NCBI RefSeq assembly: GCF_019236475.1
Contig: NZ_JAFAIX010000011.1
Coordinates: forward strand, 310,001 to 374,000
Source: Chitinophaga sp.
Lineage (GTDB): Bacteria; Bacteroidota; Bacteroidia; Chitinophagales; Chitinophagaceae
Direction: 5' to 3'
Length of the DNA stretch: 64,000 bases
The notes under the pieces were generated by a model. That model saw only the letters and a list, made by a program, of their open reading frames with translations. It was not told the DNA's origin and did no database searches. The position numbers and the translations under genes are program-made. Within the stretch, counting starts at the first letter, position 1; the number at the start of each line of letters is the position of its first letter. Below, in pieces: positions 36,710 through 48,000 of the stretch.

Positions 36710-38483
36710 CGTCGGGTTTCTTCAAAGCCTGTACAGACATGCCTTTCATAGATAAACGGAGATACTTATCCTCTGTTTTTACGGCGATTTTCGGTTCTTC
36801 TACTCCAGGCTGCACTATCAAGGAAAGCCCTATCACGGCTTCTTTCATGGCAGCAAGGTTAAATTCCTTTTTACTGCCAGAGTGGATGATATAATCGGCC
36901 CATTTTTTATTGCCAGCCCCACCAGTTTCCCAGTGTCCTTGCATGCCGTCCCAATTGCAATAGGGCACGCGAATCAGCATTCGCACCGCACCGGATGTAA
37001 ACACCAATTCATTTTTTCCAGAGATAGTAAAGGAAGACACGTCCACATCACCGCCAGTTTCGATCCTTAAGCGCAAATCATTAGCGGTAATCGTGCTGTC
37101 TTTTATTTTATCAATGGTGGGGTGTTTATCCCCACCGTTGTAAGCGATATTCAGAATAGATAATACAGTAGAAGAATCCTGCACATTTTTGATATGTACC
37201 GCAGCGAAATCGTAGCTGTCATGGAGGAAGCGCACCCGCAGGTAAGCAGGTTTTTCCGGTGTTCCCCAATCCGCTATCAGCGGCCGACACTGATTCCATA
37301 AATACCCCTGATTCACGGAAGCAAGGGCATACTGAGGATGTACATATAATTTACCCACAATATCTTTCGCCTTCAGGACGCCATCTGTATTGCGCAATTG
37401 AAATGCCCCTACCATAAAGGTATCCACTGCAATACGTGGTAAATCCTGGTGCAGGAAAGCGGGAATAAGTGCAGTAGGGATTTCATGCGGTTCCAGTACC
37501 CGCGCCTCTCTTGGATAATCTCCGGGAAGATGCACCTTTCCTTTTGAGGCATAGAAAAATAACTGTTTAAGCTCAGGGGTTAATAGGTCATTATAGGCTC
37601 TCAGATTGGGTCCGCACCATTGTCCTGAACCCGTATGAAAATGACGTGCAATCATACGCCAGCACAACGCATACAACTCATCTACCATTTTTTTATCTGT
37701 AGGATTGATAATGGTCTGTTTCATGCGCAACAGCTCATTCATGGCCACAATCGTATAGGTGGGACTGTTATATTCCGTAAAACCTTTACTATTTTTCGTA
37801 TAGTCGTGGAAGTAAGCCAATTTATGCTGGCCATAGTTACTGATACCAGGCTGCCCATATAAACGTCCCACTACGTAACAGACGTACGTTCCCATGATGC
37901 AGATATTGGTGTAATCCGCCTTCACATTGCGTTTCATAATGGAACGCGCAGCGAGGATAAGCGCTTCTTTTATCTGGGATTTTAGGTTTTCATCCAGATG
38001 CGAGGAACCATTGAGTACAATATCAATCAAGGACACTGACATAAAATCGGCCCAGTTATAATCCACTGGCGCCTTCCGACCTTTCAACGGATCCTCTGGA
38101 TAATAAGGCCAAACGCCGCAATATGCCTTACTGGTATCTTTTTCTTGCAATGGCAGTATTGCTTTCACGATAGCAATGCCGCGCTGTATATCTGCAGTAT
38201 CGCCGGTATGAAATAAAGCGGCTGCATATTGAATGGAACTGCGCGTATCATGCACGCTGACGCCACTATCCAGATCGCTGTGATAGTGTTTTTCCTTCGT
38301 AACGGACCATATCATATGTTGGCCGGCATCATATTGCTCCGCACTGGTATGCAACTCTTTTTTCAGTAGGCCGATCTCTTCCTGCGTCAAGCGTTCAGTA
38401 TGGGTACGGATATCGCTGCTATGATAAGCACATCCGCCCAAAAGCCATGCAGACGCAATGATCAGCGCAATTGACTTTTTCAT
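36666..38483 (-). CDS. Lipoprotein of unknown function, probably alpha/alpha-toroid carbohydrate-active enzyme
   Basis: I do not recognise this 605-residue protein with certainty. It has a lipoprotein signal peptide (WLLGGC, Cys about 18). The first 370 residues are helix-rich with aromatic/histidine clusters (YNSPTYTIVAMNELL; ARHFHTGSGQWCGPNLRAYN; CGVWPYYPEDPL), and the rest is beta-rich (SSFTISGKNELVFTSGAVR; IPYCNWDG-like VPYCNWDGMQGHWE). A helical barrel plus beta-sandwich is the layout of heparinase-type lyases and several uronic-acid enzymes. It sits next to a GH105, which acts on products of lyases, so a polysaccharide lyase is an attractive guess. Its start overlaps the GH105 stop by 4 bp. 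Confidence 0.6.
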   Translation of the reverse strand: MKKSIALIIASAWLLGGCAYHSSDIRTHTERLTQEEIGLLKKELHTSAEQYDAGQHMIWSVTKEKHYHSDLDSGVSVHDTRSSIQYAAALFHTGDTADIQRGIAIVKAILPLQEKDTSKAYCGVWPYYPEDPLKGRKAPVDYNWADFMSVSLIDIVLNGSSHLDENLKSQIKEALILAARSIMKRNVKADYTNICIMGTYVCYVVGRLYGQPGISNYGQHKLAYFHDYTKNSKGFTEYNSPTYTIVAMNELLRMKQTIINPTDKKMVDELYALCWRMIARHFHTGSGQWCGPNLRAYNDLLTPELKQLFFYASKGKVHLPGDYPREARVLEPHEIPTALIPAFLHQDLPRIAVDTFMVGAFQLRNTDGVLKAKDIVGKLYVHPQYALASVNQGYLWNQCRPLIADWGTPEKPAYLRVRFLHDSYDFAAVHIKNVQDSSTVLSILNIAYNGGDKHPTIDKIKDSTITANDLRLRIETGGDVDVSSFTISGKNELVFTSGAVRMLIRVPYCNWDGMQGHWETGGAGNKKWADYIIHSGSKKEFNLAAMKEAVIGLSLIVQPGVEEPKIAVKTEDKYLRLSMKGMSVQALKKPDDEFRIKNDFETDSK

Positions 38484-40303
38484 TTTTTCCCATTTTTTTG
38501 CTGATCCAACATTTTCTGTACCTCTATGCCAGCAAAGATGACGGCAAAAGATCCATGAGTATCATTATCATAGAAAGGCCGGTTCATGTAATAGTTCACG
38601 TCTTCAGAGCACATGGTGCCTACGCAGATCTTATGTACGGTGCCGTCTTCCTCAATTTCAGACGCGATGGCCTTCCAGCCATCTGTTACTACCGGTGTAA
38701 ACTTTTTCTTGTTCAGCCATCCTAATCGCACGCCTCTGGCCATTGCCATGGTGAATATGGCGGTGCCAGAAACCTCTACGGGAGAGTCGTTTCGAGTGAT
38801 GACATTATGCCAATACCCCTCTTTACTTTGATACCGGATTAATGAATTACAGAAATCCTGATATAGGCGCAGAATGGTTTTATATTTTGGATGATCCTGT
38901 GGTAATGCCATCAATACCTCCGTCATGGCCCAGATAGCCCAGCCATTGGCCCGCGACCAATAAGGCAGTTTCACCTGTGGGCGACGGGAATAGTTCGCAT
39001 GCATAAAAAGCTGCGCATCCTTATCCCATACATGTTTCGTAAAATCTAGCAATTGATTGGCGGCATCATCAAAGAATAATTCTCGTTCTGGTGGGTCAGT
39101 GGTATACAGCCCTGCCTGCATTAGGAAAGGAATCCCCATAAACATATCATCCACCCAAACCGTGTATTCCTCCGGTGTGGTACGAGTATAGTTCGTATAA
39201 CCCGGACTCCTTATCTGTCCTACTTTTGCATAGTGCATCATTTTATCGATGTAGGCTTTATAGATAGCTTCGTTTTTAAAATCTTTGGCTTTACGCAAGC
39301 GATAAATCAACGGAATAGAAGGCGCCAAAGTAAAATCCAACAGCCTGGAATTGATCACCATAGCATTGGCTGAATTATAAGCCCTGAGCCCATTTACCTG
39401 GTAATCCACAAATGGCATTCCTTCCATTTGGAAATCGCAGAAATTCACCGCCCATTGATTGTATTGTGGTGTTCCCGTCAGTTCGCTCAATTGCTCCATG
39501 GCCCAGGCTACGCCACCATTATGATAATTCCACTGATAAGTAGTACCCCATGCTTTGGCGCCGATTACATCTCCCAGGACTTCCGGTTTAGGAACTGTCC
39601 ATGTTACAGAGGTGGCCAATCCCGGATACATCGCGCCAAATCGGAATTCATTTTCGGGTGCATGTGGGGTATTGATTTCCGGTGCAAAGGGGCCACAGAT
39701 AAGCCAGTTGCTCAAATTAGCTACACTGCTATCCACATTTTTCACATGACTTAATCCGATGGCTGCATAATTCCGTGGGCCATTCAATACGGCATCATGT
39801 TCACTGGGTGGTTGTAAGAAAACACACCACTCTTTTCCACTAGTAGACGATTTTATTAGCAGGTCGTTATTCCCTTTTTTTAATGGTACCCGAAAGGAGT
39901 CCGACATGGTCATACTCCTTTCATCTCGTACAATAGCAATATGAGTGTCTCCATTTTTTTCATAGACCAAGTTGCCATTACACCATATTTTGCACGCATC
40001 ATTATGTGCTATTTCAATGGTAAAAGTCGTGTCTCTCCCAACGGTCAATTGTGTGTAAGCATAAGCCACTGCTGCCTTTCCTTTGCCAAATGTTTGTCCG
40101 AAATCAACAAAGGAAAGGCCATTAAATCGTGGATTACGCGCTGGTAATATCAGTTGATAAGCGAAAGGAGTTTCCCGTATTAGTTTGTCGCCTATCTTTT
40201 TTATTTTTTCAACGGGCGGTGGGTTTTCGTTTACCTGTTGTGCCTTGCTACTGAGTATCGCCAAAAGAACAAACAATAACGTGGTAATATATTTCTTCAT
40301 CAT
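38480..40303 (-). CDS. GH105 unsaturated uronyl hydrolase with N-terminal jelly-roll domain
   Basis: This 607-residue secreted protein has a signal peptide (ITTLLFVLLAILSSKAQ). Residues about 30-220 form a beta-sandwich (CKIWCNGNLVYEKNGD; VPLKKGNNDLLIKSS), an added carbohydrate-binding-like module. The GH105 alpha/alpha barrel follows (about 240-600), with YQWNYHNGGVAWAM, the catalytic-Asp block YTVWVDDMFMGIPFL (about 384), YWSRANGWAIWAM (about 451) and VSGTAIFTMAMARGVRLGWL. GH105 enzymes hydrate and release unsaturated uronic acids left by polysaccharide lyases, for example on rhamnogalacturonan or ulvan fragments. This points to a uronic-acid-containing substrate for the locus. It lies 12 bp after the esterase gene. 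Confidence 0.88.
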   Translation of the reverse strand: MMKKYITTLLFVLLAILSSKAQQVNENPPPVEKIKKIGDKLIRETPFAYQLILPARNPRFNGLSFVDFGQTFGKGKAAVAYAYTQLTVGRDTTFTIEIAHNDACKIWCNGNLVYEKNGDTHIAIVRDERSMTMSDSFRVPLKKGNNDLLIKSSTSGKEWCVFLQPPSEHDAVLNGPRNYAAIGLSHVKNVDSSVANLSNWLICGPFAPEINTPHAPENEFRFGAMYPGLATSVTWTVPKPEVLGDVIGAKAWGTTYQWNYHNGGVAWAMEQLSELTGTPQYNQWAVNFCDFQMEGMPFVDYQVNGLRAYNSANAMVINSRLLDFTLAPSIPLIYRLRKAKDFKNEAIYKAYIDKMMHYAKVGQIRSPGYTNYTRTTPEEYTVWVDDMFMGIPFLMQAGLYTTDPPERELFFDDAANQLLDFTKHVWDKDAQLFMHANYSRRPQVKLPYWSRANGWAIWAMTEVLMALPQDHPKYKTILRLYQDFCNSLIRYQSKEGYWHNVITRNDSPVEVSGTAIFTMAMARGVRLGWLNKKKFTPVVTDGWKAIASEIEEDGTVHKICVGTMCSEDVNYYMNRPFYDNDTHGSFAVIFAGIEVQKMLDQQKNGKK

Positions 40304-40315
40304 TACTATGTGGAT

Positions 40316-41146
40316 CTAGTTTCCAGATAAGGCCAACAGCCATTTTCTCAGGGCTGCCGTCCAGTCGCTCTTGTAGATAAAATTGTCGTTCAAAGCCCAG
40401 CCATGGTTGCCTTTTGGATAGATGTGCATTTCGGCGGGAACCTTATTTTCATGCAATGCTTTGTAGTAGCAGATGCTGTTGAGAGACGACACTGTTTTAT
40501 CATCATCACTTACAGCTATAAAGGCGGGTGGTGTTTCGGGAGACACGTGTCTCTCGTTACAATACTCACCTACTAATTTACGACCCGGCTTTTCCCCTAA
40601 TAAACATTTCCGGGAACCTTCATGCGTAAGCGCCGCATCCATAGTGATAACAGGATATAGCAAAATCTGGAAGGCTGGTTTTTCTGCGCCAGTGGTATGT
40701 GTGGATAACGTTGCAGCCAGATGTCCGCCTGCAGAAGAACCCATGATACCCAATTTGGATGGGTTTATATGCCATTCCGTGGCATGTTCTCTGACCAACT
40801 GCATGGCTTTTTTCGCATCAGCAAGTGGTACCGCAGCGCGCCCTTTAGGCAAGCGGTATTTCAATACAATCAACGCAATGCCCTGTTCATTGAAGAAAGA
40901 GGCGAACTTAGTCCCTTCTTTTTCCAACGCCAAATAAGCATAGCCTCCTCCCGGACAGGCCACCACAGCCATTCCATTCCCTTTCTCCGGGAGAAACACC
41001 TGAACGGAGGCATCGCTATAATCTTCCACTCCGGCTTTTTCAGGCCAGAGTGGAAGTTCCAGATGCTGTTGCGCAGATGCAGGTTTAATATTGATAGCCA
41101 CCAGCAATAACAATAGGATGGTCTTTATATGGATAATGGTTTTCAT
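40316..41146 (-). CDS. Secreted alpha/beta-hydrolase carbohydrate esterase
   Basis: This 276-residue protein has a signal peptide (LLLLLVAINIKPASAQQ). The oxyanion loop is VVACPGGGYAYL. The triad is Ser in GIMGSSAGGHLA (about 137), Asp in AVSDDDKTVS (about 214) and His in YPKGNHGWALND (about 247). It resembles the acetyl-xylan-esterase/BD-FAE type hydrolases found in polysaccharide loci and probably removes acetyl groups from the glycan or its oligomers. It starts 2 bp after the GH27 gene ends. Confidence 0.87.
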   Translation of the reverse strand: MKTIIHIKTILLLLLVAINIKPASAQQHLELPLWPEKAGVEDYSDASVQVFLPEKGNGMAVVACPGGGYAYLALEKEGTKFASFFNEQGIALIVLKYRLPKGRAAVPLADAKKAMQLVREHATEWHINPSKLGIMGSSAGGHLAATLSTHTTGAEKPAFQILLYPVITMDAALTHEGSRKCLLGEKPGRKLVGEYCNERHVSPETPPAFIAVSDDDKTVSSLNSICYYKALHENKVPAEMHIYPKGNHGWALNDNFIYKSDWTAALRKWLLALSGN

Positions 41147-41148
41147 CT

Positions 41149-43101
41149 TTAATTTGCTGCTTTCATTTTCAAAAATAATACGCCATGTGGAGGCACCTGG
41201 GCGGAATAGCTATTGTTGGCCACTCCTAGTTCCTTTTGTCGCCATAAGTCGCGAATGTGTTGTGATCCTTTTACACCGAGTTGATCCCATTGAATAGAGA
41301 GTTCCTGCTTGTTGTCTGATAAATTAAATAGTCCAACTGCGATGGAGCCGTCTTGTAATGGCCTAGCCCATATTTCTGTTTTTTTAGTGCGGTCGGCGAT
41401 GATTCTTTTCCCTTGTATGCCTGCTGGATCTTGGTCAACTGCAATTACTTCTTGATTGGTCAATAGGCGCAAGGTGAAGGAATCCACCTGTTTTAAATCG
41501 CACCCAATCAATAAGGGCGCGGCCAATATGCTCCAAAGAGTAACATGGGTATACTGTTCGTCTGGCGAGAGATGCGTGGGATGAATATCTTTTCCCCAGC
41601 CCACTTTCCCGACTACCAACATATCTGGATCGTTCCAACTGCCTGGCTGTCCATATGGCTGCCATTTATCTTGCATAAATCCGATAGTGGTCATACTGCA
41701 CCAGGAATCGTGTATATCGCCGGTAGTGCGCCAGGAATTGGTTAGGCGACTCCAGTCTTCCGCCAGTTCAAAAGGAGCCGCATTGGAAATGCTGTACACC
41801 ATATCTCTTCCGGATTGACGCAGAAGATAAGTGAGTTCTGCGGTATGTGCAATATCATTGGTTACCCAATCGTATTTCACATAATCAAAGCCCCATTCCG
41901 CCCATTGTTGCACATCATTTTTCACAAAAGAGAATGCGCCATATCTACGGGAAGAGTTGATTACTTTCCCATCGCGGGTATCAGCGCCACCACCAATAAA
42001 ACCGGCGTAAGTCTGCACCCAAGGCGAAGAATAGATACCAATTTTAATTCCTTTGCTATGCACATATTCCACGAGTGCTTTCATGTCGGGGAAATTGGCA
42101 TTAGGCATAATGGCATTGAATTTCCCGCCACGTTGACCCTGCCATCCATCGTCGATGTTGATGTAAGCGTATCCATACTGGAGCAATCCTAGGTTGACCA
42201 TGGCATCCGCCATATCTCTTATTTTCTGGTCGTTGATATTAGCGCCAAATACATTCCAGCTATTCCAACCCATTGGCGGAGTGAGGGCTATTTTCTCACC
42301 GATAACTATTTCCAGTTCTTTCGTATCAGCACCATAACTGTTTTGTGCTGTAACCACCACCTTGTAAGTGCCGTTCTTGGCCGCTTTGCCGGTGATGATT
42401 CCTGTTTTGGAATTGAGTGCCAGTCCTTCGGGAAGCCCCACCGCCTTTATAGATACAGGATGTTCACCTGATACAGGAACTGTAAACAGGAAAGGATTGC
42501 CTGCACGTGCGCCGTATACATAAGGCGCATGGATAACAGGATTTTTTGACGGAAGCGGCGTAGTGATATATGCTTGTTCTTTTGGCCGCTGGATGGATAT
42601 AGGATCAGCGCCTGCTACTTCAAAGTAGGCATCTACCCAGTCAGCACGATCTCCTACAGTGCCATCGCCAGTATGATCTACATATAACACCAGTGATTTG
42701 ATTCCTTTCGTTGACACGGCCAATGGTTTGGCCGTGTCCTTTGCATGCATGATACCACTCCGCCAGAGAACCTGGCCATCTCCCATTACAATAAATTCAG
42801 CACTCGCCTGCCTGGATTCGTGTTCTGGCGGTGAATCGTCCAGGCCAACGCGGGCTTTGAAAGCAATGGCGCTTCCGTCAAGGGCAATCCTGAAGACACT
42901 TTCGGCATGAGTGCCCACTCCCCTGTCGAAATGCGTTCCAGCAATCAACAGCGGCGTTTTCCACATCGACTGATTGGCCAAAGCTTTGCCTGCCGACTGA
43001 TCCACATTCGTTAAATCCAATTGATCCAGCCATACCACGTGGGTAGCAGGTTTAAATCCCGAAAAAAGCAGCAGGAGAATGGCCCCCATCATCATTCGCA
43101 T
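41149..43101 (-). CDS. GH27 alpha-galactosidase with N-terminal NPCBM domain
   Basis: This 650-residue secreted enzyme has an NPCBM-like domain (about 25-160, TPLLIAGTHFDRGVGTHAES; VLYVDHTGDGTVGDRADWVD). A short Ig-like segment follows (LPEGLALNSKTGIITGKA). The GH27 barrel opens with LTPPMGWNSWNVFG (about 272), has the nucleophile in FDYVKYDWVTND (Asp about 411) and the acid/base in WRTTGDIHDSW (Asp about 463), and ends in a C-terminal beta domain. It removes terminal alpha-D-galactose; some GH27 members act on beta-L-arabinopyranose instead, and the sequence does not settle this. It is the first enzyme gene after susCD, 1 bp from susD. Confidence 0.92.
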   Translation of the reverse strand: MRMMMGAILLLLFSGFKPATHVVWLDQLDLTNVDQSAGKALANQSMWKTPLLIAGTHFDRGVGTHAESVFRIALDGSAIAFKARVGLDDSPPEHESRQASAEFIVMGDGQVLWRSGIMHAKDTAKPLAVSTKGIKSLVLYVDHTGDGTVGDRADWVDAYFEVAGADPISIQRPKEQAYITTPLPSKNPVIHAPYVYGARAGNPFLFTVPVSGEHPVSIKAVGLPEGLALNSKTGIITGKAAKNGTYKVVVTAQNSYGADTKELEIVIGEKIALTPPMGWNSWNVFGANINDQKIRDMADAMVNLGLLQYGYAYINIDDGWQGQRGGKFNAIMPNANFPDMKALVEYVHSKGIKIGIYSSPWVQTYAGFIGGGADTRDGKVINSSRRYGAFSFVKNDVQQWAEWGFDYVKYDWVTNDIAHTAELTYLLRQSGRDMVYSISNAAPFELAEDWSRLTNSWRTTGDIHDSWCSMTTIGFMQDKWQPYGQPGSWNDPDMLVVGKVGWGKDIHPTHLSPDEQYTHVTLWSILAAPLLIGCDLKQVDSFTLRLLTNQEVIAVDQDPAGIQGKRIIADRTKKTEIWARPLQDGSIAVGLFNLSDNKQELSIQWDQLGVKGSQHIRDLWRQKELGVANNSYSAQVPPHGVLFLKMKAAN

Positions 43102-43102
43102 A

Positions 43103-44986
43103 CTAATAGCCTTTATTCTGCTGACAATTGATATTCCTGTCTAATTCTGTCTGATAGATCGGCAGCGCATACTGGTTATCGGTATTCCAAGTGATGGCAC
43201 CAGCCCTGCTTTTTTCATATACTTTTGCCTCATTAGGCCCGAGGGACCAGCGTCTCACATTAAACCACCATTTTGCTTCCCCAAATGTTTCTGCCCATGT
43301 TTCATAATACAGTGCATTTAAGGACAGTTGGTCCTGGAATCCTGGATCAGCACTATTGGGATGCAGCGCGGCTTTCGTGATCTTAGTACCGGAAGCAATC
43401 ACATTATAATCCACAAACTGACTCGGATTATCCCATGCCCGACGATGTACTCTATTGATGTAATCCAGTGCTTGTGCATCATTATCATTACCACTCAGTT
43501 TCCAATAGCATTCCGCCAAATTCAGGTATACTTCCGGCAAGCGGGTGAAATAAAAATCAGCGCCGTGCATGCGTGGGTTCTGGCTGGCCTGCATATCATA
43601 TAAATTGAATTTGCGCAGACTCCATCCATGTTTGATCACATCTTTACCCTGTGCAGCATTCATTTGGTATTCTGTTTCCGTACCGCCACCATAAGGCAAT
43701 ATGGCGGCTTTGGTGGATGCATTCATCACGGTATCTACCCATGGCTGATAGGCAGATACCCACAAACGAGGATCAGGATCTGTATCATAACGCTTCAGGG
43801 TTTTCATATGATAACAGGAATCCACATACGAAGAAACAACCGTACGGCCAGGAGTGCCCAGGCCCTGCATGATAGGGTAATAGTTCTGTGGGAATCCGAA
43901 GCGGCCAAGGTTTCTATCGTGCATATACATATTGCCATAGCCAGGAGTAGCGCCACCAGGCGTACCATTGTCGAAGAACGGCGTAATAAGCAGTGCCACA
44001 GCAGAAGCGGTGGAAGGTCCAGCCATCGCATTATCTCCGGATCTTACAATAGTAATCTGGTGCAGTGCTTCGGTATTATTATTCTCCGTGTATGCGTATT
44101 GTGGATTACCATTCCACATATTGTAATAATCCTTGAAGCTCATCAGTGATTTGCCGGAGCCTTGCACAATGTCCAAGAACGCATCCCGCGCTTCAGCCCA
44201 GCGCTCTTCATACATCAGAGAACGGCCCAGCAAGGCTTCGGCAGCATAATAATCAATACGGCCTTTGTCAACACCTATCCATGTTTTCTTGGTACCATCG
44301 CCGGGAACGGTTAATAATGCGGTTGCATTTTTTAGATCGGATATGATGTAGTCCCAGCATTGCTTCACCGTACTGCGCGGGCGCATTTCATCCGTACGAT
44401 CGCCGATTTTCACATCAGAGGTAAAGAGAATAACACCAGGATTTTTATTATCTCCATTTCCTTTCACCACTACTTCCTGTGCATAGAGATTCATCAGGAA
44501 GAAATAATGCCATGCACGGAGGTAGTAAGCTTCTCCTAGTTTATACCTTAAGGCAAGGGTATCCGCAGCAGAAATAGTATTGCCTTTTTTCTGTTTATAG
44601 TTAGGAACAATCTGGTCGATGAAGGTTCTGGCCTGTTGAACGCCTCTATACAATCCCCGCCATTGAGAGCCGGCATATGCATTAGCAGCATTTATGTGGA
44701 GTACCTGTAATTCGTTCCAGTCGCTGGTTCCCAGCCAAGCTAAGTCTCCGGTGTGATCAATATTATAAAAGAATCTTCCTAATCCAGTAAGGCCAAACAG
44801 CTCCACGCTATGAATATTCGCATAAGGAGAATTGAGGAAGTAATCTACCTGTGCCATATTCTCCGGGAAAATATCCGGATTCAATACGTTGTATGGCTTG
44901 GAGTCGTCTACAAAATCCTTCTTACACCCTAGCAAGGAAATGCCCAAACCAAGAATGAAGGAAAGTTTTATGATGGTGCGTTTCAT
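43103..44986 (-). CDS. SusD/RagB-family lipoprotein of the polysaccharide locus
   Basis: This 627-residue surface lipoprotein has its lipobox at SLLGC (Cys 21). SusD features include WRGLYRGVQQARTFIDQIVP, LGEAYYLRAWHYFFLMNLY, RLPEVYLNLAECYWKLSG, YETWAETFGEAKWWFNVRRW and an ending near ALPIYQTELDRNINCQQNKG. It is the glycan-binding lid for the SusC encoded 30 bp upstream, and the locus enzymes follow directly. It is slightly longer than the average SusD. Confidence 0.94.
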   Translation of the reverse strand: MKRTIIKLSFILGLGISLLGCKKDFVDDSKPYNVLNPDIFPENMAQVDYFLNSPYANIHSVELFGLTGLGRFFYNIDHTGDLAWLGTSDWNELQVLHINAANAYAGSQWRGLYRGVQQARTFIDQIVPNYKQKKGNTISAADTLALRYKLGEAYYLRAWHYFFLMNLYAQEVVVKGNGDNKNPGVILFTSDVKIGDRTDEMRPRSTVKQCWDYIISDLKNATALLTVPGDGTKKTWIGVDKGRIDYYAAEALLGRSLMYEERWAEARDAFLDIVQGSGKSLMSFKDYYNMWNGNPQYAYTENNNTEALHQITIVRSGDNAMAGPSTASAVALLITPFFDNGTPGGATPGYGNMYMHDRNLGRFGFPQNYYPIMQGLGTPGRTVVSSYVDSCYHMKTLKRYDTDPDPRLWVSAYQPWVDTVMNASTKAAILPYGGGTETEYQMNAAQGKDVIKHGWSLRKFNLYDMQASQNPRMHGADFYFTRLPEVYLNLAECYWKLSGNDNDAQALDYINRVHRRAWDNPSQFVDYNVIASGTKITKAALHPNSADPGFQDQLSLNALYYETWAETFGEAKWWFNVRRWSLGPNEAKVYEKSRAGAITWNTDNQYALPIYQTELDRNINCQQNKGY

Positions 44987-45016
44987 GAATCGTAATTTTT
45001 AGCTTGATAGATGGGA

Positions 45017-48000
45017 TTAGAATCCGAATTCAATACCGAAGGAATGAATCCTTGTTTTCGGATACACTTCCGCTGAAATAATTCCTTGCGCGAGTGCACT
45101 GCCGTTAGCGCCGGAAAAGCCGACTTCAGGATCTACATTTTTCACTTTCGAGATCACAAATAAGTTCTGTCCGTTGTAGTAAACCCTAAGCTGTCTTACT
45201 TTGATACGACTCAACACTTTTTCAGGCAGGTTATAGCCAATCTGTAAGTTCTGTAAGCGTAGGAAGGAGCCTTTTTGGATGTGATAATCCGAGATCTTTT
45301 TGTAGTTACCATTCGGATCATACTGGAAGGCATTATTGTTGAGATAACCCCATCTTGGTTGATTAGTGAGGCCATTGCCGTACATAAAGGAGCTGTTGAA
45401 TACATTGGCAGTGGTGTTGAAATCGTTGTAGATACTGTTGTAGTATCCATCCATTCCATTGTAAACATCATTGCCATATACGCCATTGAAGAAGCACGCC
45501 AGGTCGAAGTTGCGATAAGTCAGACCAATGTTAAATCCATAAGTCATTTTAGGCAGCGGGTTCCCGATGATAGTTCTGTCTTTATCATTGATAACACCGT
45601 CTCCATTCAGGTCCTGGTACCAGATATCGCCAGGCCCTGATCCCGCAGCATTCCAGTAGGCATTGCCACCGGCTTGCGCCTTAGCGTTCAATTCATCCAT
45701 GGTTTTCTGATCAGGAATCAATCCTTTTGTTTTGTAGCCATAGAATTGAGAGATAGGTGAGTTCAGTTGCGTACGGGTTACGATACCAGACCAGTACTCA
45801 CCTGCGGTACCCGCATCAATAGGCAGACTCTCCCCACCGAAAGACAATATTTTATTTCGGTTGAAAGCAGCATTAAATCCAATATTAACACCCAATTTCC
45901 CGAAATTCTCCTGGTAGTTGACAGTGAATTCAAACCCTTTGTTTCTCATTTTTCCCAGGTTCATATCCAATACATAGGAATCAGAAGCAGAGTGACCACC
46001 AGTCATGCCAGCGCTAGGCGGGAGACTGCGTTGATACAACATGTCTTTTGTATCACGGATATAATAATCCAGGGTCAGGGTTAATTTATTATTGAGTAAA
46101 CCCACGTCCATACCCACATTGGAGGTGGTAACCGTTTCCCAGTGGATATTCTGATTGGCCACGCGACCTATTCCCCAGCCGCTTACAGCGCCGGTTCCAG
46201 GTAATTCATTGAATTGCGTTTTATCGTAGTTGGCCAGAGATGGGATATACACATAGCTACCTACGCCATCGTTACCCAAACTACCGTAAGACGCTCTTAA
46301 TTTAAGATCTGATAAAATGCTAAATCTGTCTTTCAGGAAACTTTCTTCTGAGATTCTCCAACCCGCGGCGGCTGAAGGGAAATTCCCTTTTCGATAGCTA
46401 GGCGCAAAGCGGTCGCTGATATCCTGACGCAGATTGGCTTCCAGCAAGTATTTATTCTTATAAGCATAGTTCACCTTTCCGAAGTAACTGAGCATGCGGG
46501 CGATACCATAATCCATATCGGAGGAGCGTCCGCTGGTATTGCCAGGCACGTTACTCAGCGCGGAAGACTCAGAGAAGCCAACCGGGAACGCATCAGAGAT
46601 AACGGGTACAGAATAAGCTGAGTTGACCGCATAGATAGATCCAGAAAGATTATCCGAAGATGATTTTCTTCCTTCCGTACCAGCTAACAATTTAAACTCA
46701 TGATTACCGATCTTCTTATCATAAGAAGCCACAATGCTTCCTACATATGCCATGGTGAGGCTACTTTGCTTTCTGAGATTATCCTGTGGTTGGTTCGATT
46801 GACCGGATACATACCATTTCGCCTCAAACTGACGTGCCATGCTGGTAACGAAGTCGCCCCCGCCTGTTGCGCGTACATGCAGGCCGTTTATGGGTTCCAC
46901 ATCGATGTATAGATTGCCTTCTGCTTCGAGGGAATTATATCTTCTATTAGTGGTATTCACATAGGCGGCCCAGTTACCGCCGTTATAGTTACCGGAAGAT
47001 GGAAGTCCGCCCCAGGTACCGTCTGCATTCTTAGGTCGCATCATCGGCGATGACCTGAATGGCAATGCGTAAGCATTGGCCTGGTTGCCGGTGATCACTG
47101 GAGGGTTATCCGCATAAGAATAGAGGTTCACACGTTCCCCTACTTTTACTCTTTTTCCCAGATCATAATCACTGTTGATACGCAGGCTATATCTTTCAGA
47201 CCAGGAATTAATGACAATACCATCGGCCCTACGATAGCCAGCGGAGATGTAATAGTTCTGTTTAGGGCCACCACCACTAATTGCCACATTATAGTTTTGT
47301 TCTTTTCCGGTGCGATAGAGGTAATTTACCCAATCTGTGTTTACAGATTCATCCCAGTTGGCAGCCGCGGGATTGATGGCAGACCAAGCTCTTTTATAAT
47401 CTTTTGTTCCCAGTAATTTAGGCATGAAGGTGCCATTGCTGAAGCCTTGATTTAGGGAGATATCCACATTTGTTCTTTCTTTCCGGGAGCCTTTTTTAGT
47501 GGTGATAAGAATCACACCACCTGCAGCTCTCGCGCCATAAATCGCTGCGGAAGAGGCATCCCTAAGTACTTGGATATTTTCGATATCACGGGGATTGATA
47601 CCAAAGCCAGTATTACCCAAGGCAGGTACCCCATCAATCACATATAATGGCGACATCCCGCGGATATTTCCTACTCCTCTGATCACTACCGTACCAGTTG
47701 ATCGAGGGTCGCCGCTGGCGTTGGTAACCTGTACACCCGCCGCACGACCTTGTAACATGTTGGCCACCCCGGTAACAGCCATTTTGGAAATATCTTTTGT
47801 GTTGATGGAAGATACAGCGCCTAAGAGATTCGCTTTCTTCTGCGCGCTATAACCGATCACCACAACGTCTTGCAGTTGTTTTGAGGAAGAAATTAATACT
47901 ATTCTGAGGGCAGCATTTTGTTTACTCACCGCCACATTATAGTCGGTAAATCCAACACTGCGGATAGTCAAACTCGCGGAGGCCTTGGTTAATTTGATAG

